64,000 nucleotides of DNA from Tabrizicola soli (GTDB lineage Bacteria > Pseudomonadota > Alphaproteobacteria > Rhodobacterales > Rhodobacteraceae): positions 62,001-126,000 of the forward strand of contig NZ_JAEACP010000002.1 of NCBI RefSeq assembly GCF_015999335.1, given 5' to 3'. The notes below the pieces were generated by a model that worked only from the letters and a program-made list of their open reading frames with translations, did no database searches and was not told the DNA's origin. Made by a program: the position numbers and the translations under genes. Positions 17,041 through 25,520 of this stretch are shown here, piece by piece. The first letter of the stretch is position 1. Every line of letters begins with the position of its first letter.

Positions 17041-18377
17041 TCGCGGCCCGCGCGCCATTCCTTGAAGCGCAGGAAGACATTGGCGCCGATGGTCGAGAAG
17101 GGTTTCGGCGGCAGCTTGGCCGGCTGGGCCTCGCGCGCGAAATGGCGGGTGGTGGCGGTGTCCTGCCCCAGGACCAGTTCCGCCGCCGCGATCCCGGTCA
17201 GCGTGCTGCGCGCCGTGCCGAGGCCATTGCAGACGGTGGCGGCGTAAAGCCCCGGCTCAAGCTCGCGCGCGATGGAGACCGCGTTGCGGGTCAGGCACAG
17301 GTGCCCGGCCCAGGTGTATTCCTGTTTCACGTCCTTCAGTGCTGGGAAGCGGTCGGCGAATTTCTGGCGATGGACGGCGGCGGTGCGGCGCAGGGCGGCC
17401 TCGGAGGCCTCCATCCCCGGCAGGAAGCTGGCGCAGGTGCGGGTGACGATGCGGTTGCCGCCAAGGGCGGTGTCGATCCGGCGCATGGTGGTGCCCATCG
17501 GGTCCGAGGGCGTGACGCCCCAGCGCGGGCTGCCGCCAAGGGCTTTCAGCGCCTCCGCGCCAAGGTCCACCGTCATCGAGGCGTAAAGGAAGACATGCAT
17601 CAGCCGGTTCTCGGCAAAGCCGAAGCTTTCCAGATGGCCGTTGTTCGCCAGGATCACCTTGCCCGCCGTCAGCCGGCCCCGCGCGGTGGTCACGGTCCAG
17701 CCCTGGCCCGTCCGCTCGATCGCGGTGACGGGGGTGTTCTCCCAGATGCCCACGCCGGATGCCCGCAGCCCCTCGCCGAAACCGCGCACGAAGCCTGCGG
17801 GTTGCAGCATCACCGTGCCGGGGGTGTAGAGGCCGGAGAGATAGTGGCGGCTGCCGGTCAGCTCCTTCATCCCCTTCGCGTCGAGCCGCTCGTTGGGCTC
17901 GCCCAGGCTGGTCAGATGCTCGGCATAGGAGCGGTTCAGCTTGTCGGCGGTTTCGGAGGCGGCGCCGTTCACCTTGCCCATCGGGTCGAAGTAGTCGGCC
18001 CTGATGCCATAGTCCTGGACCGCGCCGCGCGCGAAGGCGATGGCTTGGCGGTTCAGCGCGATCATCTCGCGGTCGTCGCCGTGGCCGGCGTAGTCGTCCG
18101 AGGTCAGCTCATGCGGCAGGTCGATCATGAAGCCCGAGTTGCGACCCGAGGCGCCCTCGGCGAGGCGCGAGGCTTCGAGGACCGCGACCTTCAGCGCCGG
18201 TTCCATTTCGCGCAGGCGGCGCGCGGCGGCGAGACCGGCGAAACCGCCGCCGACGATCGCCACGTCGACAGTCTGGTCGCCCGGCAGCGGCACCGGCGCG
18301 GGCTGGCCGGGCAGGATCGCGGACCAGGCGGCGGGGCCGCGGTGGACCGGGGTGCGTCTGGCCTGGATGCGGGTCAT
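17037..18377 (-). CDS. FAD-dependent oxidoreductase (DadA/OrdL type), candidate D-hydroxyproline dehydrogenase
   Basis: A 446-residue DAO-family flavoprotein with the dinucleotide-binding VAIVGGGFAGLAAARRL at about 39-55, then an SGRNSGFM flavin motif near 85. Members of this family oxidise D-amino acids or secondary amines to imines. In a hydroxyproline operon the expected step is cis-4-hydroxy-D-proline to pyrroline-4-hydroxy-2-carboxylate. A single polypeptide, rather than a multisubunit HypO complex, is present. The gene overlaps the ProC-like gene by 4 bp. An N-demethylating (sarcosine-oxidase-like) role cannot be excluded. Confidence 0.83.
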   Translation of the reverse strand: MTRIQARRTPVHRGPAAWSAILPGQPAPVPLPGDQTVDVAIVGGGFAGLAAARRLREMEPALKVAVLEASRLAEGASGRNSGFMIDLPHELTSDDYAGHGDDREMIALNRQAIAFARGAVQDYGIRADYFDPMGKVNGAASETADKLNRSYAEHLTSLGEPNERLDAKGMKELTGSRHYLSGLYTPGTVMLQPAGFVRGFGEGLRASGVGIWENTPVTAIERTGQGWTVTTARGRLTAGKVILANNGHLESFGFAENRLMHVFLYASMTVDLGAEALKALGGSPRWGVTPSDPMGTTMRRIDTALGGNRIVTRTCASFLPGMEASEAALRRTAAVHRQKFADRFPALKDVKQEYTWAGHLCLTRNAVSIARELEPGLYAATVCNGLGTARSTLTGIAAAELVLGQDTATTRHFAREAQPAKLPPKPFSTIGANVFLRFKEWRAGRE

Positions 18378-19138
18378 GTCTCTGTCTTCCGTTCGTCAAG
18401 GCCGAGGCGGGAACGGAAACCGTCCAGCCCCCGGCGCAGGTCGTCCTTCGCCGGGGCCATGGCGGCGCGCAGCGTGGCGTTCAGACCGCCCTCGGTGGAA
18501 AGCTTCTGCAGCGCCCCAGCCAGATCGCCGCCATTCGCCCGTTCGGGCAGGTAGCCGCGGATCATCGCGGCGACATAGGCCTCGGCCGCCCCCGGATTAC
18601 CAGTAAAGCCCGCCAGCCAGTCCACCGCCGTCAGGATCTGGTCCAGGATCGGCGAGCAGAGGGCGGAAACGCCGAGATGGGCGTTCAGCGCGGCCTCGGA
18701 CGGCTGCGGCAGGATCAGGTTGCGGGCGCCGAACAGGGTCTCCAGCGCCGGCGAGGCCGGGTAGACCGGCAGCGGGCAGCCGCCCACCGCGATGGGCGGC
18801 AGCGGTATGGTGATGGCGATGTCGGTCGCGGGCGCGCAGAGCCGTTGCAGCGTCGCGATGGGCGCATCGACCATGACGGAGATGATGCTCTGGCCCTGGC
18901 GGAACGGCAGGCCGGGCAGCACCTCCCCGGCCACACGGGCCAGAAGGCAGAGGAACACCACCTCCGAGCCCGCCACCACCTCATCGTTCGGCGCGATGGT
19001 GACTTCGGCCACCTCGGCGGCAAGCTGCGCCGCCATGCCGGCGTTGCGGGGCGAGACCAGGATCCGGTGACCCTGGCCCTTCAGCCCCCGCACCATGGCG
19101 GCGGTGATCTCGCCGGTGCCGAGAAAGCCGATGCGCAT
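18374..19138 (-). CDS. ProC-like NAD(P)-binding pyrroline-5-carboxylate reductase family protein
   Basis: A 254-residue protein starting with the Rossmann motif GFLGTGEITAAMVRGL (4-19), an arrangement typical of pyrroline-5-carboxylate reductase/F420-dependent NADP oxidoreductase proteins. A C-terminal helical domain with GNPGAAEAYVAAMIRGY near 195 corresponds to the ProC dimerisation region. It overlaps the genes on both sides by 4 bp and 1 bp, so it belongs to the hydroxyproline operon. A housekeeping proC is unlikely here; reduction of a cyclic imine intermediate, such as a hydroxypyrroline carboxylate, is a fair guess. Confidence 0.75.
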   Translation of the reverse strand: MRIGFLGTGEITAAMVRGLKGQGHRILVSPRNAGMAAQLAAEVAEVTIAPNDEVVAGSEVVFLCLLARVAGEVLPGLPFRQGQSIISVMVDAPIATLQRLCAPATDIAITIPLPPIAVGGCPLPVYPASPALETLFGARNLILPQPSEAALNAHLGVSALCSPILDQILTAVDWLAGFTGNPGAAEAYVAAMIRGYLPERANGGDLAGALQKLSTEGGLNATLRAAMAPAKDDLRRGLDGFRSRLGLDERKTET

Positions 19139-20631
19139 CAGCCGACAGCCTCGTCCGCGTCGTCGGCCAGGTCGACCCAGATCGTCTTGACTTGGGTATA
19201 CTGGTCATGCGCCTGGATGCCGTTGTCCCGGCCGCCGAAGCCCGACTGCTTGAACCCGCCGAAGGGGGTGGAGATATCGCCCTCGCCGAAGGAATTCACC
19301 GTGACGGTCCCGGCCCGCAGGGCGCGGGCGCCGCGCAGGGCGCGCTTGACGTTGGCGGTGAAGATGCTTGCGGCAAGGCCGTATTCGGTGTCGTTGGCCA
19401 GCGCGATGGCCTCGTCGAAGCTGTCGACGGTCAGGACCGAGAGGACGGGGCCGAAGATTTCCTCCCGGGCCTGCTTCGCCTCGCGCGAGACTTCCAGGAT
19501 CGTGGGTTCGACGAAGCCCTTGTCGGCCTTGCCGCCGAGGACGACCTTCGGCCCCTTCTCGAGGTAGCTGCACACCTTGTCGTAATGGCCCTTCGAGACC
19601 AGCGCACCCACCCGGTTCACCGGGTCGAGCGGATCGCCCATCGGCCATTCGCGGGCATGGGCGACGATGCGCTTCAGAAGCTCGTCCTTCACGCCCTTCT
19701 GCACGATCAGGCGCGAGGAGGCCGAACAGTTCTCGCCCATGTTCCAGAAGGCGCCGTTGACGACATGCGCGGCGACGCGGTCGAGGTTCTCGGCATCGTC
19801 GAGGACCACGGCGGGGTTCTTGCCGCCCATTTCCAGCGTGACTTCCTTGAGGTTCGATTCCGCCGCATAGCGCAGGAAGCGGCGGCCGGTCTCGGTGCTG
19901 CCGGTGAAGGAGACGGCGTCGATGTCCATGTGGCGGCCGATGGGTTCGCCCACGTCCGGGCCGCTGCCGGGGACGACGTTGAAGACGCCGGCGGGGATGC
20001 CGGCCTCCATCGCGAGTTCGGCCATGCGGAGGGTGGTGAGCGGGGTCTCCTCGGCCGGTTTGACGATCACCGAGCAGCCGGCAGCGAGGGCGGGGCCGAT
20101 CTTCCAGGCGAGCATCAGGAGCGGGAAGTTCCAGGGCAGCACCAGACCCACGACGCCCACGGGTTCGCGGACGATCATGGCGATGTGGTTGTCCGACGCC
20201 GGGGCGACCTGGTCGTAGATCTTGTCGATCAGTTCGGCGTGCCAGGCCAGGCAGTTGACAGTTTCCGGCACGTCGACCTGTTCGCAATCATAGATCGTCT
20301 TGCCGGAATCGAGGCTTTCCAGCACCGCCAGTTCGCGGGCGTTGCGCTTGACCAGCTTCGCCAGCTTGATCAGCACCTCTTTCCGTTCCTTCGGGTGCAG
20401 GCGCGACCAGCGGCCGTCCTCGAAGGCGTCGCGGGCCTTCTGGACGGCGAGGTCCACATCCTCGGGCCCGCAGGCGGCGACCTTGGCCAGCACGTCGCCC
20501 GTGGCCGGGTTGATCGTGTCGAAGGTCTTGCCAGAGATCGCGGGGCGGAAGTGGCCGTCGATGAAGGCGGTCGTGGGGAAGGACAGACCGGCGGCGATGG
20601 CCTTGTATTCTTCGGTGGTGAGAAGGGACAT
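19138..20631 (-). CDS. Aldehyde dehydrogenase, candidate 2-oxoglutarate semialdehyde dehydrogenase
   Basis: A 497-residue aldehyde dehydrogenase: substrate-positioning VLPWNFP near 164-170, FTGSTETG near 242-249, general-base Glu267 (LEMGGKN) and nucleophile Cys302 (GENCSASS). The ATG at 20631 is preferred to 20646 because GCGGAG sits about 8 bp before it. It starts 4 bp after the stop of the DHDPS-family gene. The known bacterial hydroxyproline route ends by oxidising alpha-ketoglutarate semialdehyde to 2-oxoglutarate, which fits this position. Confidence 0.85.
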   Translation of the reverse strand: MSLLTTEEYKAIAAGLSFPTTAFIDGHFRPAISGKTFDTINPATGDVLAKVAACGPEDVDLAVQKARDAFEDGRWSRLHPKERKEVLIKLAKLVKRNARELAVLESLDSGKTIYDCEQVDVPETVNCLAWHAELIDKIYDQVAPASDNHIAMIVREPVGVVGLVLPWNFPLLMLAWKIGPALAAGCSVIVKPAEETPLTTLRMAELAMEAGIPAGVFNVVPGSGPDVGEPIGRHMDIDAVSFTGSTETGRRFLRYAAESNLKEVTLEMGGKNPAVVLDDAENLDRVAAHVVNGAFWNMGENCSASSRLIVQKGVKDELLKRIVAHAREWPMGDPLDPVNRVGALVSKGHYDKVCSYLEKGPKVVLGGKADKGFVEPTILEVSREAKQAREEIFGPVLSVLTVDSFDEAIALANDTEYGLAASIFTANVKRALRGARALRAGTVTVNSFGEGDISTPFGGFKQSGFGGRDNGIQAHDQYTQVKTIWVDLADDADEAVG

Positions 20632-20635
20632 GGGC

Positions 20636-21538
20636 TTACTCCGCAACGATCTGGGCGATGGTGGTCTTGAGGACGCGCACGGTCTGTTCCAGCTGGCGCT
20701 TGTCGTCCTTGTTGAGCGGTTTCAGCGGCGGGCGCGGCGGGCCGGCATATTGGCCCATCATCTCGCAGCCGTGCTTGATGCACTGGATGAACTTGCCGCC
20801 CTGTTCCAGGACCCGCATCAGCGGCATCAGGGCGGACATGATCCGGCGGCCCTTGTCGAAATTGCCCTCGACCGCGCAGGCCTGCCAGAGCGCCAGGTGT
20901 TCGGCGGGCAGGAAGTTGGACCCGCCGCAGACCCAGCTGCGGGCGCCCCAGGCGAAGAATTCCAGCGCCTGGTCGTCCATGCCGCAGGACATCTGGACAT
21001 GCGGGTAGTCGCGGGCGAGGAGGTGGACGCGGTTGATGTCGCCCGAGCTTTCCTTGATGGCGCAGAAATTGCGGCTGCGGCCGACGCGGTCGAGGAATTC
21101 CTCGCCCATGTTGATGCCCATCCGGCCGGGGTAGTTGTAGAGCATGATCGGCAGGTCGGCGGCGCGGTCGATGGCGAGCGCGTTCAAGGCGTTCTCGCGT
21201 TCGGTCGGGACCGAATAGGGCGGCGAGCCGACGAGGATGCTGTCGGCCCCGATCTTCGCGGCATGTTCGGCCATGGTGAGGCTGTCTTCCAGCCGGATCG
21301 CCACGGTGCCGACCATCAGATGCGTGCGGCCCTTGGTGACCTCGCGGGCGAGCGAGGCCATTTCCAGCCGCTCTTCCATCGACTGGGCGTAATATTCGCC
21401 GGTCGAACCGCCGTTGATGATGCCATGAACGCCCTGGGCGATCAGGTATTCCAGCTGGGCGACGAATGCGTCGCGGTCGATCGAGCCGTCCTCGCGATGC
21501 GGCGTGATGGCGGGGGTGTAGATGCCTTCGAAGTTCAT
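20636..21538 (-). CDS. Dihydrodipicolinate synthase-family lyase, candidate hydroxypyrroline-carboxylate deaminase
   Basis: A 300-residue class I aldolase-fold protein. The Schiff-base Lys is in CAIKESSGD, the catalytic Tyr in MLYNYPGRMG and the GGSTGEYY loop near residue 40 mirrors GTTGE of DapA. The frame is open to 21871, but the ATG at 21538 follows GAGGAG and begins the fold; it overlaps the GntR stop as ATGA. Within this operon its likely role is HypD: deamination and ring opening of delta1-pyrroline-4-hydroxy-2-carboxylate to the 2-oxoglutarate semialdehyde. DapA-type synthase activity is less likely. Confidence 0.83.
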   Translation of the reverse strand: MNFEGIYTPAITPHREDGSIDRDAFVAQLEYLIAQGVHGIINGGSTGEYYAQSMEERLEMASLAREVTKGRTHLMVGTVAIRLEDSLTMAEHAAKIGADSILVGSPPYSVPTERENALNALAIDRAADLPIMLYNYPGRMGINMGEEFLDRVGRSRNFCAIKESSGDINRVHLLARDYPHVQMSCGMDDQALEFFAWGARSWVCGGSNFLPAEHLALWQACAVEGNFDKGRRIMSALMPLMRVLEQGGKFIQCIKHGCEMMGQYAGPPRPPLKPLNKDDKRQLEQTVRVLKTTIAQIVAE

Positions 21539-22257
21539 GCGGCTCCTCGTTGATCGCCAGCCTCGGGCGCCCGGCCAAGCGGGCTCTGGATGCTGGGGGG
21601 GGTGACAAAGCTTTCGATCTGGGCGCGCGACAGCTCCCAATGGGCCACCGCCAGGTCGGCGGCGGCGTCGGCATCGCCGGCCTCGATCAGGGCGATGAAG
21701 GTGTCGTGCTGGTCGGCGGCGGTGGCCGAGACACAGGCCATCGCCTCCTTGCGCGGATTGTAGAAGGTCATCCCGATGCGGGTATGGTCGATCAAGAGCC
21801 GGCGGAGGCTGGGCATCAGGAACTCGTTGTCGGCCATCTCGCCGATCACGGAATGGAACCGCTGGTTCCACAACGCCCGGTCCGAGGCATTGCCCGAGGC
21901 AATGGCCTTGCGGAAGGAAACCTGCGTGTCCTTCAGCCAGGCGATCTGGGCCGGGGTGGCATGTTCGGCCGCCAGCCGCGTCACGGCGGCATAGATCATC
22001 GGGGCGGCGACGAAAAAATTGCGCAGCGTCTTGTGCGACATCGGGGCCACTTGCGCGCCCCGGTTCTCATGCAGCACAACATAACCCTCACCCTGCAACT
22101 GGCGCAGGACCTCGCGCAGCGGAGGGCGCGAGATACCATAGGTCTCGGCCAGCTCGGTCTCGTCGAGATAGGCGCCGGGCTCCAGAATCTGGGTCAGGAC
22201 CTTGCGGCGCAGGTCCTCGATGCACTGGGTCTTCTTGCTGCGCGGTTCTGCGTTCAC
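21535..22257 (-). CDS. GntR-family (FCD domain) transcriptional regulator, GTG start
   Basis: A 240-residue regulator: N-terminal winged helix (YLDETELAETYGISRPPLRE within about 35-55) and an all-helical FCD ligand domain with His residues for metal or ligand binding. The GTG at 22257 is chosen because CAGGAG lies 7 bp upstream; an in-frame ATG at 22293 lacks a ribosome site. It heads the minus-strand hydroxyproline operon, coupled to the deaminase gene by ATGA, and faces the ABC importer. It probably controls both directions from the intervening 138 bp. Confidence 0.88.
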   Translation of the reverse strand: MNAEPRSKKTQCIEDLRRKVLTQILEPGAYLDETELAETYGISRPPLREVLRQLQGEGYVVLHENRGAQVAPMSHKTLRNFFVAAPMIYAAVTRLAAEHATPAQIAWLKDTQVSFRKAIASGNASDRALWNQRFHSVIGEMADNEFLMPSLRRLLIDHTRIGMTFYNPRKEAMACVSATAADQHDTFIALIEAGDADAAADLAVAHWELSRAQIESFVTPPSIQSPLGRAPEAGDQRGAA

Positions 22258-22339
22258 TGGATGATCTCCTGCCTGACCCTGGATTGACGCCATTGGTGAA
22301 TCAGGTAGCCCGACCTCTGTGTAGTCGGATAAAATACAT

Positions 22340-22378
22340 ATTGTCTACAGCAAAGTTTTGTGTTTTTAGTCGACCAAA
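22340..22378. promoter_or_regulatory. Candidate GntR operators between gntR and proV-like gene
   Basis: Two motifs lie in an A+T-rich stretch. ATTGTCTACAG (22340-22350) resembles the TTGTnnACAA type used by FCD-GntR proteins. TTT-A-GTCGAC-C-AAA (22365-22378) is a 12 of 14 palindrome located 18 bp before the proV-like start. Which one is the operator is unknown. Confidence 0.45.
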
Positions 22379-22395
22379 CCGGGGGGAGATTCTGC

Positions 22396-23466
22396 ATGGC
22401 CGAGGCCCGAGAGGACGTGATCCGCTGCGAAGGCATCTGGAAGATATTCGGCGACAAGTCGCGCCAGGCGATGGAGGCCGTGCGGTCCCAGGGCCTGTCG
22501 AAGAAGGACATTCGCGAGAAATTCGACTGCGTGGTGGGCGTCCAGAACGCCAGCTTCACCGTCGGCCGGGGCGAGATCTTCTGCATCATGGGCCTGTCGG
22601 GATCGGGCAAGTCGACGCTGATCCGCCACATCAACCGGCTGATCGAGCCGACCTCGGGCGCGGTCTATATCGAGGGCCAGAACGTCAATGCGATGAACGC
22701 CGAGGCGCTGCGCAAGCTGCGGGCCGAGAAGATCGGCATGGTGTTCCAGTCGATGGCGCTGATGCCGCACCGCACCGTGCGCGATAATGTCGCCTTCAGC
22801 CTGGAGGTGCGCGGCAAATCGGAGGCCGAGCGCGCGAGGGTCGCGGCCAGGGCGATCGAGATGGTGGACCTCACCGGCTGGGACGCGAAATATCCCGACG
22901 AACTGTCGGGGGGCATGCAGCAGCGCGTGGGCCTGGCCCGGGCGCTGGCGGCAGATCCGACGATCCTCTTGATGGACGAACCCTTCAGCGCGCTCGACCC
23001 GCTGATCCGGCGGCAGTTGCAGGGCACCTTCATGGAGCTCTCGGCCGAACTCCACAAGACCACGGTCTTCATCACCCATGACCTCGACGAGGCGATCCGC
23101 ATCGGCGACCGCATCGCAATCATGAAGGACGGGGTGCTGGTGCAGATCGGTACTCCGGAAGAGATCGTGACCGAGCCGGCGGATGACTATGTCGCCGAAT
23201 TCGTGGCCGGGATTTCCAAGCTGGACCTGGTGACGGCGGCGCGGATCATGCAGCCCTTCGCGGCCCATGTGCAGGCGCAGGGGCCGCAGGATACCGCGAG
23301 CTGGCCGGTCGGGCGGCCGGAGATGAACCTGAACGAACTCGTCGACCTGGCGGTCGGCACCGACCATCCGATCCTGATCGCCTCCGAGGGCAAGCCCGTC
23401 GGCGTGGTGACCAAGCGCGCGCTTCTGCGCGGCATCCAGGGACGCGAAGAAGAGAGGGCTGCCTGA
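22396..23466 (+). CDS. proV: Betaine/proline ABC importer ATPase (ProV/OpuAA type)
   Basis: A 356-residue quaternary-amine-transport ATPase. Walker A GLSGSGKS is at 66-73, signature LSGGMQQR near 175 and Walker [13 protein letters not shown] near 195. The ProV-specific N-terminal insertion (residues 22-46, with LSKKDI) is present. The C-terminal tail past 290 is only a remnant of the CBS-type region. The ATG at 22396 follows a strong GGGGGGAG. It overlaps the permease gene by 1 bp (TGATG). Energises uptake of glycine betaine, proline or related betaines. Confidence 0.92.
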   Translation: MAEAREDVIRCEGIWKIFGDKSRQAMEAVRSQGLSKKDIREKFDCVVGVQNASFTVGRGEIFCIMGLSGSGKSTLIRHINRLIEPTSGAVYIEGQNVNAMNAEALRKLRAEKIGMVFQSMALMPHRTVRDNVAFSLEVRGKSEAERARVAARAIEMVDLTGWDAKYPDELSGGMQQRVGLARALAADPTILLMDEPFSALDPLIRRQLQGTFMELSAELHKTTVFITHDLDEAIRIGDRIAIMKDGVLVQIGTPEEIVTEPADDYVAEFVAGISKLDLVTAARIMQPFAAHVQAQGPQDTASWPVGRPEMNLNELVDLAVGTDHPILIASEGKPVGVVTKRALLRGIQGREEERAA

Positions 23467-24404
23467 TGGCCGACAAGACCTTCGACTGGCTGAACCCCTT
23501 CGGCTCGATCGATCTCGGCATCGCCAACTGGGCGGACGGGATCAAGCAGTGGGCGATTTCCAACCGGGACCTGATCCAGCCGACCAAACGGTTCTTCGAG
23601 ACGGTGATCACCGGCATCGAGAGCGCGCTGCACTCGGTGCCGCCCCTGGTGATGCTGGCGGTGCTGGTGCTTGTGGCCTGGCAGACCGCGGGGCGGCGCA
23701 CCGCGATCCTGGTCGGAGCCTGCCTGCTGATCCTCGGGATCCTGGCGCCCGAGGCCTGGGGCCTGGCGATGACCACGCTGGCCATCGTGATCGCCTCGGT
23801 CATCCTTTGCGTGCTGATCGGCCTGCCCCTGGGCGTGCTGGCCGGAAAGAGCGATCGGTTCGAGGCCTTCATCCGCCCGATTCTGGACACGATGCAGACG
23901 ATCCCCGCCTTCGTCTATCTGGTTCCGGTCGTGATGATGATCGGGATCGGCAACGTCTCCGGCGTCATCGTCACCATCATCTTCGCCCTGCCGCCGCTGG
24001 TCCGCCTGACCTCGCTGGGCATCCGCGGCGTGAACCCCTCGGTGGTCGAGGCCGCGCGGGCCTTCGGGGCCTCGCCGGGCCAGATCCTGCGCAAGGTCGA
24101 GCTGCCGCTGGCCACGCCGACGATCCTCGCGGGGCTGAACCAGACGATCATGCTGTCGCTCTCGATGGTGGTGATCGCCTCGATGATCGCGGTCAAGGGC
24201 CTGGGCAACGAGGTGCTGCGGGCGATGGGGCGGCTGGATGCCGGCAAGGCCATCGTCGGCGGCCTCGGGATCGTGATGCTGGCCATCGTGCTGGACCGCA
24301 TCACCCAGGGTCTGGGCCGTTCCGGCCGCGACAAGGGACACCGCCACTGGTGGCAGACCGGGCCCGTCGGCCTGCTGACCGGGCTTTTCGCAAAACGCGG
24401 CTGA
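23466..24404 (+). CDS. proW: Betaine/proline ABC importer permease (ProW type)
   Basis: A 312-residue inner-membrane permease with six or so helices. The EAA loop carries [27 protein letters not shown] spacing around 185-205 for ATPase docking. The hydrophilic N-terminus (1-60) is typical of ProW. It is coupled to proV and is followed 54 bp later by the binding protein. The order ATPase-permease-binding protein matches proVWX. Confidence 0.92.
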   Translation: MADKTFDWLNPFGSIDLGIANWADGIKQWAISNRDLIQPTKRFFETVITGIESALHSVPPLVMLAVLVLVAWQTAGRRTAILVGACLLILGILAPEAWGLAMTTLAIVIASVILCVLIGLPLGVLAGKSDRFEAFIRPILDTMQTIPAFVYLVPVVMMIGIGNVSGVIVTIIFALPPLVRLTSLGIRGVNPSVVEAARAFGASPGQILRKVELPLATPTILAGLNQTIMLSLSMVVIASMIAVKGLGNEVLRAMGRLDAGKAIVGGLGIVMLAIVLDRITQGLGRSGRDKGHRHWWQTGPVGLLTGLFAKRG

Positions 24405-24458
24405 AGAACCTGCGAGCAACAAGAATCTGACTGTAAAATCAACAAGGAGACACCACTG

Positions 24459-25454
24459 ATGAAGATGTTTACCCTCACCACCGCGCTGGCGCTCTTGCTG
24501 GCGGGGCCGTCCCTGGCGCAAGATCCGAACAAGCCCGGCGAGGGCAAGGATCCGGTCCGCGTCGTGATGCCGGCGCAGATCGAGGAGCACTTCCACCACT
24601 ACGTGCTGCTGCGCGCGCTGCAGGAACTGGGCTACGAGACCGCCGAGCCGATGGAAGCCGAATACCAGACCATGCACATCGCCATCGGCGGCGGGGATGC
24701 GGATTTCACGGCCAACCACTGGCACGCGCTGCATGCCGCCTTCTTCGAGGAATCCGGCGGCGCCGCGGTGATGTCCAAGGTCGGCGTCCTGATCGAGGGC
24801 GCCCTGCAGGGCTATCTGGTCGACAAGGCCAGCTATGACGCGGGCGTCACCGATTTCACCATGCTGAAGGACCCCGAGGTCGCCAAGCGCTTCGACGCCG
24901 ACGGCGACGGCAAGGCCGATCTGGTCGGCTGCACCCCCGGCTGGGGCTGCGAGCGGGCGATCGAGTTCCAGCTGACCGAATACGGCCTGCGCGACACCGT
25001 GACCCACAACCAGGGCGCCTATCAGGCGATCATCGGCGACGCCATCGCGCGGCATGCCAACGGCGAGCCGATCCTCTACTATACCTGGACGCCCTACTGG
25101 GTCTCGGGCGTGCTGGTCCCGGGCAAGGATGTGGAATGGCTGAGCGTGCCCTATACCGCGCTGCCCGAAGGCAGCGAGGGCCTGAACACCATCGTCGACG
25201 GCAAGAACGTGGGCTTCGGGGTCGAAAGCGTCGGCGTCCTGGCCCGCAACGACTTCCTCGAAGCCAACCCGGCCGCCGCGAAACTGTTCGAAGTGGCGAA
25301 GATCCCGGTCAACGACGTCTCGGCCCAGGCGCTGGAAGTGTCGAAGGGCGCCAATACCGACGAGGCGATCTGGGCCCTGGCCGACAAGTGGATCGTGGAC
25401 AACCGCGCCACCTTCGACGGCTGGCTGACCGAAGCCCGCGCCGTGGCGCAGTGA
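24459..25454 (+). CDS. proX: Betaine/proline ABC importer substrate-binding protein (ProX type)
   Basis: A 331-residue periplasmic binding protein (OpuAC domain) with a signal peptide cleaved near residue 21 (GPSLAQ). Aromatic residues that could form the betaine cage include HYW-type contexts such as ANHWHA and YYTWTPYW. AAGGAG precedes the ATG. A strong terminator follows. The exact ligand (glycine betaine, proline betaine, hydroxyproline betaine) cannot be read, but the neighbours favour a proline-derived betaine. Confidence 0.9.
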   Translation: MKMFTLTTALALLLAGPSLAQDPNKPGEGKDPVRVVMPAQIEEHFHHYVLLRALQELGYETAEPMEAEYQTMHIAIGGGDADFTANHWHALHAAFFEESGGAAVMSKVGVLIEGALQGYLVDKASYDAGVTDFTMLKDPEVAKRFDADGDGKADLVGCTPGWGCERAIEFQLTEYGLRDTVTHNQGAYQAIIGDAIARHANGEPILYYTWTPYWVSGVLVPGKDVEWLSVPYTALPEGSEGLNTIVDGKNVGFGVESVGVLARNDFLEANPAAAKLFEVAKIPVNDVSAQALEVSKGANTDEAIWALADKWIVDNRATFDGWLTEARAVAQ

Positions 25455-25472
25455 CGCCGTCCGACTGAGCCT

Positions 25473-25503
25473 GGGGGCCGCCCGTCGCGGGCGGCCCCCT
25501 TTT
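25473..25503 (+). terminator. Intrinsic terminator after proVWX
   Basis: Perfect 12-bp stem GGGGGCCGCCCG / CGGGCGGCCCCC with a TCG loop, followed by TTTT, 18 bp after the proX stop. The T-run ends just before the start region of the next gene. Confidence 0.92.
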
Positions 25504-25520
25504 GCATGGAGCGAAGGCAG

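Noticed and set aside
16122-18554. An 810-codon plus-strand frame over the epimerase and FAD oxidoreductase genes
   Set aside because: No recognisable domain; entirely opposite two genes with full catalytic motifs.
20636-21871. A longer DHDPS-family protein starting at 21871
   Set aside because: The extra 111 residues are an arginine/proline shadow of the GntR gene, and the ATG at 21538 has a GAGGAG and begins the barrel.
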